Origin: Arthrobacter sp. S39 | GTDB taxonomy: Bacteria > Actinomycetota > Actinomycetes > Actinomycetales > Micrococcaceae | DNA: 64,000 bases | NCBI RefSeq assembly: GCF_004320525.1 | Contig: NZ_SIHX01000013.1 | Location: 1-64,000 of the forward strand | Reading direction: 5' to 3' | Notes under the pieces: model-generated | What the model saw: only the letters and a program-made list of their open reading frames with translations | The model's database searches: none | Told to the model about the DNA's origin: nothing | Shown: piece by piece, positions 23,270-32,230 of the stretch | Numbering within the stretch: position 1 is the first letter of the stretch | Layout: every line of letters starts with the position of its first letter | Position numbers and translations under genes: made by a program

Positions 23270-24289
23270 TCAGCGCGTCACGGGATGCCTGGGCACACTG
23301 ACGTCGTAGACGCGCACGGGGTTCTTCGGATCGGCCGGCACCTTCAGCAGAGCCTGCAGCACCTTGGCCTTCAGCTCCCTTTCGGAGGCATTCCCCCACA
23401 CGATGGTCTGCCCGTCGACCAGCTTGAGTTCAACGGCGTCCACCGACTGGGCCGAGGCATTTGAAAGCTTGGCCAGGACTTCGGCGGGAAGGGCACCCAG
23501 CACCGCCGCAGTCGCCTGGAAGAGGTCCTTGCCGATCGTGCCCGCGCCGCCGTCGATGACCGGCAGTGACACGGACTCCGGGTCGGCGGTGGCGGCCAGC
23601 TGGACGCCGTCGACGTCCACCAGCTGGTACTGCTCCCCCTGCTTGACCAGTGCCACCGGGACGCGCTCCCTGACGTTAACCACCAGTCCTGAAGGAGGCC
23701 TGGCCTGGACGGTCACGGATTTGATCTGGACCAGCGGTTCCAGGAGCCGGTCCACCTCTTCGTCGCTGACCTGTGGCAGCGGCTTGCCTTTCAGCGGTTC
23801 CAGGGCGGCCTGCACCTGGTCAGGCGTGAGCAGCTTAGTGCCGGACACGGTGATGGTGCCGACGGCGAGAAGCGGCGAAAAAATGGCGGCCGCGAGGATC
23901 CCGGCGATGAGCGCCGCCGCGGTGCAGACCGTGACGATGATGTTCCGCTTCAGCCGTCTGCCCCTGGGCTCCGGGAACGCGAGGACGTTCGCGCCGGCGG
24001 CGGCGCCCGGGAGCAATTTGTCCTTGGACTTCTTTTCCTTGCGGCGTGAGGCCCACGACGGCGCGTCGTTGGACCTGGCGCCTTTGGACCCCGTGTCCTT
24101 GGGCTGTTTGCCCCGGGTCGGGTCCGGGTCCGCCGCGGGAGCGCTCTTGGAGGCGGAGATGACCTCCGACTGCATCGACTGGGCCGGCGCGCGGTTTCCG
24201 GGCACGCCGCCGGATCCGCTTCCGGATCCGCCGCTCCCCCGCTGGGCGCGACCCGGCGACGTGTAGGTGGGGCGCCGGGCACTAGCCAC
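23270..24289 (-). CDS. ftsQ: Divisome protein FtsQ
   Basis: FtsQ is a bitopic division protein linking early and late divisome parts. A 115-residue cytoplasmic region rich in Ser, Gly, Pro and Lys precedes one membrane segment (RNIIVTVCTAAALIAGILAAAIF). A POTRA domain (VGTITVSGTKLLTPDQVQAAL...) and the FtsQ beta domain (RVPVALVKQGEQYQLVDVDGV) follow. The GTG at 24289 (MASARRPTY) is chosen: GTGGCTAG overlaps the murC stop, a standard coupling. A TTG at 24304 would add five residues. The N-terminal tail is unusually long. Confidence 0.92.
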   Translation of the reverse strand: MASARRPTYTSPGRAQRGSGGSGSGSGGVPGNRAPAQSMQSEVISASKSAPAADPDPTRGKQPKDTGSKGARSNDAPSWASRRKEKKSKDKLLPGAAAGANVLAFPEPRGRRLKRNIIVTVCTAAALIAGILAAAIFSPLLAVGTITVSGTKLLTPDQVQAALEPLKGKPLPQVSDEEVDRLLEPLVQIKSVTVQARPPSGLVVNVRERVPVALVKQGEQYQLVDVDGVQLAATADPESVSLPVIDGGAGTIGKDLFQATAAVLGALPAEVLAKLSNASAQSVDAVELKLVDGQTIVWGNASERELKAKVLQALLKVPADPKNPVRVYDVSVPRHPVTR

Positions 24290-25658
24290 GCAGTGCCTGC
24301 ACAATCTTCGGCCCGAACGCCGTCACGTCGCCGGCCCCCGCGGTCAGGATAATGTCGCCGGGACGTGCGGCGGCGACCAGTTCGGCCACTGCCGCGTCTC
24401 CGTCCACGAGGCGCCCGCCGGAACCCAGGTGGTCGGCGATCAGCTGGCTGGAGACGCCGGGGATCGGATCTTCGCGGGCCGGGTAGATGTCCAGGACCAG
24501 GGCTGTGTCCGCGAGGTTCAGGGCTTCTGCGAAGTCCCGGGCAAACTCCCGGGTCCGGGAGAAGAGGTGCGGCTGGAAGAGGACGTGGACCTGGTGGTCA
24601 CCGGCGACGGACCGGGCTGCCGACAGTGCGGCCCGTACCTCGGTGGGGTGGTGGGCGTAGTCGTCGAAGACACGGACACCGCCGGCCTCCCCCTTCAGCT
24701 CAAAGCGCCGTGACGCACCGGAGAAGCCGGCCAGCGCGGCGGCGGCTGCACGGGCGTCCACCTCCAGTTCCAGGGCGACAGCGAAGGCGGCTGCGGCATT
24801 CAGGGCGTTGTGCCGGCCGGGGACCTGCAGTTCGAGGGCGAACCGGCCGTCAGCGGTGGAAACGGAAACGTCGCCGGGGCCGCCGTCGTGCAGTACTACG
24901 TCCGCGTCCGCGGAGGTCCCGTACAGGACCACGCGGGTGTTGCCACGCGCTTGGGTGCGCCGGGCAAGGGCCAGCGCACCGGCGTCGTCGGCGCAGGCCA
25001 CCAGGACGCCGTCGGCGGGCAGCAGGGCGGTGAACAGGTCGAACGACGCGTAAACGGCTTCCGCGGTTCCGTAGTGGTCCAGGTGGTCCGGCTCCACGTT
25101 GGTGACCACGGCAATCCTGGGCCGGTAGTTCAGGAACGAGCCGTCCGATTCGTCGGCTTCGGCCACAAAAATCCCGGAGGCGCCGTGTGCGGCGTTGACG
25201 CCGAGGGACGGAACGTTGGCGCCGATGGCAAACGAGGGTTCCAGGCCCGCGCCCTGCAGCAGCACGGTGACCATCGACGTCGTAGTGGACTTCCCGTGCG
25301 TTCCCGCAACGGTCACCACCACGTCATCGCCCATGGTGGCTGCCAGGGCCTCGGAACGGTGCAGGACCGGCAACCCGGCCTCCCGGGCTGCCACCAGTTC
25401 AGGGTTGTCGGCGCGGATGGCGGAGCCAGCCACGACGGTCTGGGCGTCGCCCAGGTTGGCAGCGTCATATCCGACGGCGACCCTGGCACCCGCCGCCTGC
25501 AGGTCTGCCATGACGGGCAGGTCCTTGGCATCTGAGCCGCTGACTGCCACCCCGCGGGCAACCATGATCCGGGCGACCGCGGACATGCCGACGCCGCCGA
25601 TTCCGATGAAGTGGACGCGGCCCAGGGATTCCTGGCTGTGGATGTTGGCGGGGGTCAT
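24282..25658 (-). CDS. murC: UDP-N-acetylmuramate--L-alanine ligase
   Basis: MurC adds the first amino acid (L-Ala) of the peptidoglycan stem peptide using ATP. The N-terminal Rossmann motif is VHFIGIGGVGMSAVARI, the ATP loop is VVTVAGTHGKSTTTSM, and the central blocks are FVAEADESDGSFL and VVTNVEPDHLDHYG. The C-terminal VFDDYAHHPTEV is specific for MurC. The ATG at 25658 overlaps the murG stop in ATGA. The open frame continues 45 codons upstream inside murG and is not part of the protein. Length 458 fits the family. Confidence 0.97.
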   Translation of the reverse strand: MTPANIHSQESLGRVHFIGIGGVGMSAVARIMVARGVAVSGSDAKDLPVMADLQAAGARVAVGYDAANLGDAQTVVAGSAIRADNPELVAAREAGLPVLHRSEALAATMGDDVVVTVAGTHGKSTTTSMVTVLLQGAGLEPSFAIGANVPSLGVNAAHGASGIFVAEADESDGSFLNYRPRIAVVTNVEPDHLDHYGTAEAVYASFDLFTALLPADGVLVACADDAGALALARRTQARGNTRVVLYGTSADADVVLHDGGPGDVSVSTADGRFALELQVPGRHNALNAAAAFAVALELEVDARAAAAALAGFSGASRRFELKGEAGGVRVFDDYAHHPTEVRAALSAARSVAGDHQVHVLFQPHLFSRTREFARDFAEALNLADTALVLDIYPAREDPIPGVSSQLIADHLGSGGRLVDGDAAVAELVAAARPGDIILTAGAGDVTAFGPKIVQALRG

Positions 25659-26755
25659 GCGGATACCGCTTCCAGGACAAGACCAGCCATGCGCTGGTCG
25701 GCGTTTCTGATTCCAAGGCGCTGGGAGTTGGCGGCCATGGTGGCCAGCCGGGACGTGTCCGTCACCAGCGGAATGAGCTTCTCCCGGACCCACTGCGCGG
25801 AGAAGTCCCGGTCCTGGACGAGCAGCGCCCCGTCCGCCCGCACCAGCCCGGCGGCGTTGAGTGCCTGTTCTCCGTTGCCGATGGGCAGCGGGACGAAGAC
25901 AGCCGGTACGCCCACGGCGGCCACTTCGCAGACCGTCGCGGCGCCGGACCTCGCCAGCAGCAAGTCCGCGGCCGCGTAGGCCAGCTCCATGCCATCGATG
26001 TACTCGACCTGCCGGTAGCCGGGTGCTGTGAGCTTCCTGCCATCGGCGTCGAGCAGGGTCTTACCTCGTCCGGTGATGTGGAGTGTCTGGACGCCGGCGG
26101 CAGCCAGGTCCCCCACGGCCGCTTCCACCGTGCGGTTGATGCTCTGGGCGCCGGAGGATCCCCCCGTGACGATCAGCGTGGGCCGGTCAGGGTCCAATCC
26201 CAGCGCTTCGCGGGCACCCGCCTGGGCGGCGGACCGCTCCAGCCCGGAAATTTCAGTGCGCATGGGCATCCCGACGTGGCGGGCGTGCCGGAGCGGCGTG
26301 GTGTCGAAGGCGACGGCCACATACTTGGTCAGCAACGCGCCAACACGGTTGGCGAGGCCGGGGCGCGCGTTGGCCTCGTGGATCACAATGGGGATCCCCC
26401 GCCGCCGGGCAGCCAGGTACATGGGGGTGCACACGTACCCGCCAACGCCCACGAGCACGTCTGCGCCGTGTTCGTCCAGGATCCGGCCGGCCTGCCGCAC
26501 GGCCCCGGCCAGGCGGCCGGGGAGCCGGAGCAGGTCCATGGAGGGTTTGCGCGGCAGCGGCACCCGGTCGATGGTGGCAAGGTCCAGGCCGGCCGCCGGC
26601 ACCAGGCGGGTTTCCATGCCGGACGGTGTCCCGACGGCAAGGAGGCTGGCCCCGGGCGCGGCGGCCCGGATGGCGGCGGCGATGGCAAGCAGCGGGCTGA
26701 TGTGGCCTGCCGTTCCGCCACCGGCGAGGACGATGGAAAGGTTCTGGGAAGTCAT
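25655..26755 (-). CDS. murG: UDP-GlcNAc:undecaprenyl-PP-MurNAc-pentapeptide GlcNAc transferase
   Basis: MurG converts lipid I to lipid II on the inner face of the membrane. The N-terminal GGGTAGHISPLLAIAAAI loop, the IVIHEANARPGLANR motif, LIVTGGSSGAQSIN (hinge loop) and the donor-site LLLARSGAATVCEVAAVGVPAVFVPLP are all present. Length 366 is normal. It starts six bases after the ftsW stop with a weak ribosome site, and ends in an ATGA overlap with murC, so its output should follow that of its neighbours. Confidence 0.97.
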   Translation of the reverse strand: MTSQNLSIVLAGGGTAGHISPLLAIAAAIRAAAPGASLLAVGTPSGMETRLVPAAGLDLATIDRVPLPRKPSMDLLRLPGRLAGAVRQAGRILDEHGADVLVGVGGYVCTPMYLAARRRGIPIVIHEANARPGLANRVGALLTKYVAVAFDTTPLRHARHVGMPMRTEISGLERSAAQAGAREALGLDPDRPTLIVTGGSSGAQSINRTVEAAVGDLAAAGVQTLHITGRGKTLLDADGRKLTAPGYRQVEYIDGMELAYAAADLLLARSGAATVCEVAAVGVPAVFVPLPIGNGEQALNAAGLVRADGALLVQDRDFSAQWVREKLIPLVTDTSRLATMAANSQRLGIRNADQRMAGLVLEAVSA

Positions 26756-26761
26756 CTGGTG

Positions 26762-28090
26762 CTAGGTACGCTTTCTGGCGGTTTTCTTCGGGCCGGTGGA
26801 TCCGCGGGAGGCCCTGTTGCCGAACTTCAGCATCCTCTTGGGCCTGATTGATGGGGGCATCTGTTCCCGGGCGAGGGACAGCACCACGCCGACGGCGCAC
26901 AGCGACATCATGAGCGCCGAGCCGCCGTAGGAGATGAAGGGCAGGGGGACGCCGATCACGGGCATCAGCCCGGTAACCACGGACATGTTGACGGTGGCCT
27001 GGCCGAGGAGCCAGACCATGATGGTGCCCGCCAGGACCCGGTGGAACATGTCCTCCTGCGCCACCACAACGCGGTAGATCGCCGCACCCAGGATGGCGAA
27101 CAGGATCAGGACGACGACGGTGCCCACCAGGCCCAGTTCCTCACCGATGATGGCGAAGATGAAGTCGTTGTGGGCTTCGGGGATCCAGCTGTACTTCTGC
27201 CGGCTTTGGCCCAGGCCCACGCCGAACCAGCCGCCGGAGGCCAGGCCGTAGATCCCGTTCGTGGCCTGGTAGTTCGCATCGATGCCGTCGGCACAGGATT
27301 GCCCCGTCCACCAGGACGTGATGCGGCACATGCGGTTGGAGCTGGTGACTGCCATGGCCGCGGTTCCCGCAGCACCGATCAGCGCGGCGAAGCCGAACAG
27401 GTACAGCGGCACCCCTGCGAAAAAAAGCGCGGCCGCGGTGACCATCATGATGATGATCGCCGTGCCCAGGTCGTTCCCCAGCACAACGAGGCCGATGACG
27501 AGGCCTGCTACGGGAATCGCCGGGATCAGGGCGTGCTGCCACCGGCGCAGGAGCTTGCCTTTCCTGGCCAGGACGGTGGCCATCCACAGTGCCAGGGCAA
27601 GTTTGGACGCCTCGGACGGCTGGAAGGTGATGCCGCCGATGTCGATCCAGTTCTTGTTTCCGTTGACTTCATCGCCGATGACCTGGACCAGGGCCAGGAG
27701 CACCAGGGCGATGCCCAGGCCGGGCCAGGCCAGGCGCTTGAGCCAGACGACGTTGATACGCGACAGGACGAACATGGTGAAGATGCCGATGGCGGCAAAC
27801 ATGCCTTGCTTGAGGGCGTCCCCGTACGGGGATTTCCCGGCCGCGATGGATTCCACGCTGGAGGCCGATAAAACCATCATGATCCCGATGGCGGTCAGTG
27901 CGAGGGTGGAACCCAGGATGAGGTAGTAGGTGGAGCCGTTCCGCGAAGTCCCTGTACCTTCCAGTGCCGACCAGAAGCGGCGGTACCCGTTACGGATCCG
28001 AGCGGGCAAGGAAAGCCGGGGGGAGGCCGCCTTGGCGGTGTTCCCCGGGCGCGGCTTTGCAGCCGGCGGCCGGGTGGGCGTGCTGACCAT
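26762..28090 (-). CDS. ftsW: Septal SEDS peptidoglycan polymerase FtsW
   Basis: FtsW is a polytopic SEDS glycosyltransferase that polymerises lipid II at the septum together with PBP2-type enzymes. About ten membrane segments are predicted. Signature stretches are ITFQPSEASKLALALWMA, LGNDLGTAIIIMMV, and the C-terminal VIGVPLPFISYGGSALMMSL. The catalytic Asp region follows the AEAHNDFIFAIIGEELG-like loop. A 40-residue basic tail precedes segment one, and a basic tail ends the protein (KKTARKRT). GAGGAG precedes the ATG, two bases after murD. Confidence 0.96.
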   Translation of the reverse strand: MVSTPTRPPAAKPRPGNTAKAASPRLSLPARIRNGYRRFWSALEGTGTSRNGSTYYLILGSTLALTAIGIMMVLSASSVESIAAGKSPYGDALKQGMFAAIGIFTMFVLSRINVVWLKRLAWPGLGIALVLLALVQVIGDEVNGNKNWIDIGGITFQPSEASKLALALWMATVLARKGKLLRRWQHALIPAIPVAGLVIGLVVLGNDLGTAIIIMMVTAAALFFAGVPLYLFGFAALIGAAGTAAMAVTSSNRMCRITSWWTGQSCADGIDANYQATNGIYGLASGGWFGVGLGQSRQKYSWIPEAHNDFIFAIIGEELGLVGTVVVLILFAILGAAIYRVVVAQEDMFHRVLAGTIMVWLLGQATVNMSVVTGLMPVIGVPLPFISYGGSALMMSLCAVGVVLSLAREQMPPSIRPKRMLKFGNRASRGSTGPKKTARKRT

Positions 28091-28092
28091 TG

Positions 28093-29655
28093 TTACTCCT
28101 CGCCGGTCTGGGCCTGCCCTTCCACCAGCTCGCGGACAGCTTTGATAAAGGCGTCGCCACGGTGAGCGTAGGAAGAGAACTGATCCATGGATGCAGCTGC
28201 CGGAGCCATCAGGACGGTGTCTCCCGGCGCGGCCAGCTCCGCCGCTGACGCAACAGCACGGGACATCACGGCCTCCCCGGAATCCGGCGAGCTGCCTGCG
28301 ACGGCACCGTCCTGCGCGGCAGTCTGCATGTTTTCAGTGTCGCCCGCAGGTGCTCCGATCACCGGGACATCCGGTGCGTGTCGCCTGAGGGCCTCGGCCA
28401 GCGCCGCAGTGTCGGTGCCGATCAGGACCACGGCCTTGAGCCGTGCGGCGTGGTCACGTACCAGGTCGTCGTAGCTGACGCCCTTGGAAAGGCCACCGGC
28501 GATCCAGACCACGTTCCCGAAGGTGGCCAGCGATGCCGAGGCTGCGTGCGGGTTGGTGGCTTTGGAGTCGTTGACCCACAGCACGTCGTTCTGCCGGGCA
28601 ACCGGCTGGATCCGGTGGTTGCCGGGGATGTAGTCCCGGATACCCTGCCGGACAGCTTTGGGGTCAACGCCGTAGGCCCGCACCAGGGCCGCTGCCGCCA
28701 GGGCGTTGGCCACCATGTGGCGCGGGGCGAACTCGCCAAGGTCTGCCATGGAGGCGAGCTCGGCCGCACTGTCCTTGCGCTCGGCGATGAACGCGCGGTC
28801 CACCAGCAGGCCCTCCACTACCCCGAGCATGCTGATGGCAGGGGTGAGTGTGGTGAAGCCGACGGCACGGCAGCCTTCCGTCACGTCCGCGTTCTCCACC
28901 ATGCGCTCGGTTTCGATCTGCTCCGCGTTGTAGATGCACGCCTTCTGGGTGCGTTCGTAGACTTTGGCCTTGTCCGCGAGGTAGGACGTGTACGAGCCGT
29001 GCCAGTCAACGTGGTCCTCGGCCACGTTGAGGCACACACTGGCTACCGGTGACAGGGATTCTGCCCAGTGCAGCTGGAAGCTGGACAGCTCCACCGCGAA
29101 GGCGTCGTACTCCACGGGATCGCGGAGGGCGTCCAGGATGGGAGTCCCGACGTTTCCGACGGCGATGGCCTTCAGCCCCGCGGCCTGCAGCATCGCTTCG
29201 GTCAGCCCTACAGTGGTGGTTTTGCCGTTGGTTCCGGTGATGGTCAGCCAGTCAGCGGTCTTGTGGCCTTCGCGGACACGCAGGCGCCAGGCGAGTTCGA
29301 CGTCGCCCCAGACCGGGATGTGGGCACGCGCGGCCGATGCCAGGAGGGCCTGGTCGGGGCGCCAGCCCGGTGACGTCACGATGAGTTCCGGCAGGGCTCC
29401 GTCGATTTTCGGGATCCTGCTGACTGCTTCCTCGCCAAGGAGCACGTCGGCGGCGCCGACGATCTTGAGGGTGTCCGCCTGGGCTTTGGCGGTCTCGGAC
29501 GTGGCGGCGTCAACCACCACTACGCGGGCGCCCAGTTCAATGAGGGTGTCGGCGGCGGCGAAGCCGGACACGCCGATGCCGGTGACCACGACGCGCAGCC
29601 CGGCCCAGTCCGAGTCCCAGCTGACGAGGTCCTGAAGGCGGGAGGAAACGGTCAC
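28093..29655 (-). CDS. murD: UDP-N-acetylmuramoyl-L-alanine--D-glutamate ligase
   Basis: MurD adds D-glutamate to the stem peptide. The N-terminal Rossmann domain has VVVTGIGVSGFAAADTLIELGA. The ATP loop is LTITGTNGKTTTVGLTEAM. CLNVAEDHVDWHGSY, GNHRIQPVARQNDVLWVNDSKATNPHAA and WIAGGLSKGVSYDDL are typical. The GTG at 29655 shares GTGA with the mraY stop; the longer frame to 29670 lies inside mraY. At 520 aa it exceeds the common 440-480: a Ser/Ala-rich insert near the C-terminus (AGDTENMQTAAQDGAVAGSS) accounts for part of this. Confidence 0.97.
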   Translation of the reverse strand: MTVSSRLQDLVSWDSDWAGLRVVVTGIGVSGFAAADTLIELGARVVVVDAATSETAKAQADTLKIVGAADVLLGEEAVSRIPKIDGALPELIVTSPGWRPDQALLASAARAHIPVWGDVELAWRLRVREGHKTADWLTITGTNGKTTTVGLTEAMLQAAGLKAIAVGNVGTPILDALRDPVEYDAFAVELSSFQLHWAESLSPVASVCLNVAEDHVDWHGSYTSYLADKAKVYERTQKACIYNAEQIETERMVENADVTEGCRAVGFTTLTPAISMLGVVEGLLVDRAFIAERKDSAAELASMADLGEFAPRHMVANALAAAALVRAYGVDPKAVRQGIRDYIPGNHRIQPVARQNDVLWVNDSKATNPHAASASLATFGNVVWIAGGLSKGVSYDDLVRDHAARLKAVVLIGTDTAALAEALRRHAPDVPVIGAPAGDTENMQTAAQDGAVAGSSPDSGEAVMSRAVASAAELAAPGDTVLMAPAAASMDQFSSYAHRGDAFIKAVRELVEGQAQTGEE

Positions 29656-30761
29656 AGGAGCACAACCCATTCAGCGTAGAAGATGCCCAGGCCAACGGCC
29701 ACAAAGAGCCCCCCAAGGATCCAGAACCGGACCACGACGGTGACCTCTGCCCACCCCTTGAGCTCGAAGTGGTGCTGCAGCGGTGCCATCTTGAAAAAGC
29801 GTTTGCCGCGGGTGGCCTTGAAGTAGCCGACCTGGATGATGACGGACAAAGTGATGAGGACAAAAAGGCCGCCGATGATGCCCAGCAGCAGTTCGGTCCG
29901 GGACAGGATGGCGAAGCCGGCAATCGCGCCGCCGATGGCCAGGGACCCGGTGTCGCCCATGAAGATTTTGGCCGGCGAAGTATTCCACCAGAGGAATCCA
30001 ACGAGGGCGGCACTCATGATGGCGGCCAGGAGGGCGAGATCGAGCGGGTCGCGGACCGAGTAGCAGCCGCTGCCGGCCTCCCGCGGGGAGCCGCAGGCCT
30101 GGTTGCTCTGCCAGATGCCCATCAGGGTGTAGGCGCCGAACACCATAACCGCAGCGCCGGCGGCCAGGCCGTCCAGGCCGTCCGTGAGGTTCACGCCGTT
30201 CGTCGCGGCGGTCACAATCAGGTTGGACCAGACGACGAACAGGATGGCGCCAAGGACGGTCCCGCCGAAGGCCAGGTCCAGCCAGGGAAGGTCCCGGACC
30301 AGGGAGATTTTGGTGGAGGCGGGCGTGACGCCGTCGGCGTCCGGAAAGTTCAGGGCGAGAACGGCGAACGCGATTCCCACGGCGCCCTGGCCGATGAGCT
30401 TGGCCTTGGCGTCCAGCCCCAGGCTTCGCTGTCTGGAGATCTTGATGAAATCGTCCAGGAAGCCAACCAGTCCCATGCCCACCATCAGGAACAGCAGGAT
30501 CAGGGCGGACGCCGAGGGGCCCGCGGACGCGGGATTCAGCATCCACATGATGAGGTGCGTCAGCCCGTAACTCAGCAGCACGGAGCCCACCACCACGGTT
30601 CCGCCCATGGTGGGCGTGCCGCGCTTGGTGTGGTGGGAGGTCGGTCCGTCATCCCGGATGAACTGGCCGTAGCTCTTACGGACCAGCAGCCGGATAAAGA
30701 GCGGGGTTCCCACCAGGGCGCACAACAGGGCCAGGCCAGCGCCGATCAATAGTGCAATCAC
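29652..30761 (-). CDS. mraY: Phospho-N-acetylmuramoyl-pentapeptide transferase
   Basis: MraY moves phospho-MurNAc-pentapeptide onto undecaprenyl phosphate to make lipid I. About ten membrane segments are visible. Catalytic signatures are the DDGPTSHHTKRGTPTMGG loop near residue 37, VGFLDDFIKISRQRSLGL, TNGVNLTDGLDGLAAG, and KIFMGDTGSLAIGG. The GTG at 30761 overlaps the murF stop as GTGA, and its own stop overlaps murD the same way, so murF, mraY and murD are coupled in a chain. Confidence 0.97.
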   Translation of the reverse strand: MIALLIGAGLALLCALVGTPLFIRLLVRKSYGQFIRDDGPTSHHTKRGTPTMGGTVVVGSVLLSYGLTHLIMWMLNPASAGPSASALILLFLMVGMGLVGFLDDFIKISRQRSLGLDAKAKLIGQGAVGIAFAVLALNFPDADGVTPASTKISLVRDLPWLDLAFGGTVLGAILFVVWSNLIVTAATNGVNLTDGLDGLAAGAAVMVFGAYTLMGIWQSNQACGSPREAGSGCYSVRDPLDLALLAAIMSAALVGFLWWNTSPAKIFMGDTGSLAIGGAIAGFAILSRTELLLGIIGGLFVLITLSVIIQVGYFKATRGKRFFKMAPLQHHFELKGWAEVTVVVRFWILGGLFVAVGLGIFYAEWVVLL

Positions 30762-32224
30762 AGCTGCTCGCTCCCTTCAGTGGCAGGTACCGGGGTTTGT
30801 GGGGGTAATGCTATCCGATCGCCTAAGTGGCGCAGTCCCACGCTGTTGGAGGACTTAAACAGCACGAGGTCGCCGGGTTCAAGCTCGGCGTTCAGCAGTT
30901 CGTAGGCCTCATCGATGGTTTCGGCAAAGCTGCATTCATCGCCCCAGGAACCTTCCTGGACGGCGGAGACGTACAGTGGCCGGGCCGCCCGGCCAACAAC
31001 CACCAGGCGGGAGATGTTGAGCCGCACAACCTGCGTGCCCACAATGGTGTGTTCGCGGATGGATTCGGGTCCGAGTTCGAGCATGGCGCCGAGGACTGCC
31101 CAGGTGCGGCGGCCCCGGCCCAGGTCGGCGAGGGTGCGCAGGGCGGCCCGCATGGATTCGGGGTTGGCGTTGTAGGCATCGTTGATGACGGTGACGCCGT
31201 CGGCCCGCTCGGTGCGCTCCATGCGCCAGCGGCTGGCAGCCGCCTGCGTGCTGAGTGAGGCCGCGATGTCGCGCCCCGGGACCCCCGCGGCAGCCGCGGC
31301 CGCCGCTGCGGCCAGGAGGTTGCCCACGTGGTGCGCGCCGATCAGTTTGCTGCTGACGTGCAGGTCCGGCTCGCCGGAGGGCAGGATGAGGTCGAATTCA
31401 GGGTTTCCTGCGGAGTTGGTGTCCGGGTCGACTGCCTGGACGGCAGCGCCGGGACGGCCTTCGGCGGAGTACCCCAGCACCTCGGCCTGCGTACGGCCGC
31501 GCATGGCGGCGACGCGGTCGTCGTCGAGGTTGATGATGGCGGTCCCGGTGGCGGACAGCCCTTCGAGCAGTTCGCCTTTGGCGCGTGCGATGTTTTCGAC
31601 TCCGCCGAACTCCCCCGCGTGGGCCGTACCAACACCCAGGACGACGCCGATGTCCGGCTTCACCATGTCGGCGAGGTAACGGATGTGGCCAATGCCTGTC
31701 GCCCCCATTTCAATGACCAGGAACCGGGTGGTGGCGTCCGCGCGGAAGACGGTCAGCGGCACGCCGATCTCGCCGTTATAGGAGCCCTGCGGCGCGACGG
31801 TGTTTCCCTGGCCTGCGAGGATACCGGCGAGCAGGTCCTTGGTGGTGGTCTTGCCGGCAGAACCGGTGATGCCTGCCACCGTGAATTCCTCACCGGCGGC
31901 CTGGCGGGCAGAACGGATGCGGCGCACCGCCTCAGCGGCGAGGGCGCCCATGGCCAGCACGGCGTCGGCGACAAGCACCGCGGGGTAGCGTGCCCCGTCC
32001 GGGCCGGCAACCGGCCGCTCCACCAGTGCCAGAGTTGAGCCGTTCCCGAATGCGGTGGCAACGAAGTCGTGGCCGTCCGCGTGCTCCCCCGGTTTCGCGA
32101 CGTAGAGGGACCCGGGCGTGGCAACGCGTGAATCCGTGACCACGGACAGGGGGGTGATCCCGGGATCGGCGTCCAGGCGGCCGTTTGTGATTTCGGCGAT
32201 TTCCGCCGCAGTAAATGCAATCAT
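30758..32224 (-). CDS. murF: UDP-MurNAc-tripeptide--D-alanyl-D-alanine ligase
   Basis: MurF adds the D-Ala-D-Ala dipeptide to the stem. Evident are the N-terminal substrate domain (DSRVATPGSLYVAKPGEHADGHDF), the ATP loop VAGITGSAGKTTTKDLLAGI, FLVIEMGATGIGHIRYLADMVKP and the C-terminal VINDAYNANPESMRAAL. Length 488 is normal. The start follows the murE stop by six bases with ACCGAG as the only possible ribosome site, so re-initiation after murE is likely. Confidence 0.97.
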   Translation of the reverse strand: MIAFTAAEIAEITNGRLDADPGITPLSVVTDSRVATPGSLYVAKPGEHADGHDFVATAFGNGSTLALVERPVAGPDGARYPAVLVADAVLAMGALAAEAVRRIRSARQAAGEEFTVAGITGSAGKTTTKDLLAGILAGQGNTVAPQGSYNGEIGVPLTVFRADATTRFLVIEMGATGIGHIRYLADMVKPDIGVVLGVGTAHAGEFGGVENIARAKGELLEGLSATGTAIINLDDDRVAAMRGRTQAEVLGYSAEGRPGAAVQAVDPDTNSAGNPEFDLILPSGEPDLHVSSKLIGAHHVGNLLAAAAAAAAAGVPGRDIAASLSTQAAASRWRMERTERADGVTVINDAYNANPESMRAALRTLADLGRGRRTWAVLGAMLELGPESIREHTIVGTQVVRLNISRLVVVGRAARPLYVSAVQEGSWGDECSFAETIDEAYELLNAELEPGDLVLFKSSNSVGLRHLGDRIALPPQTPVPATEGSEQL

Positions 32225-32230
32225 CTCGGT

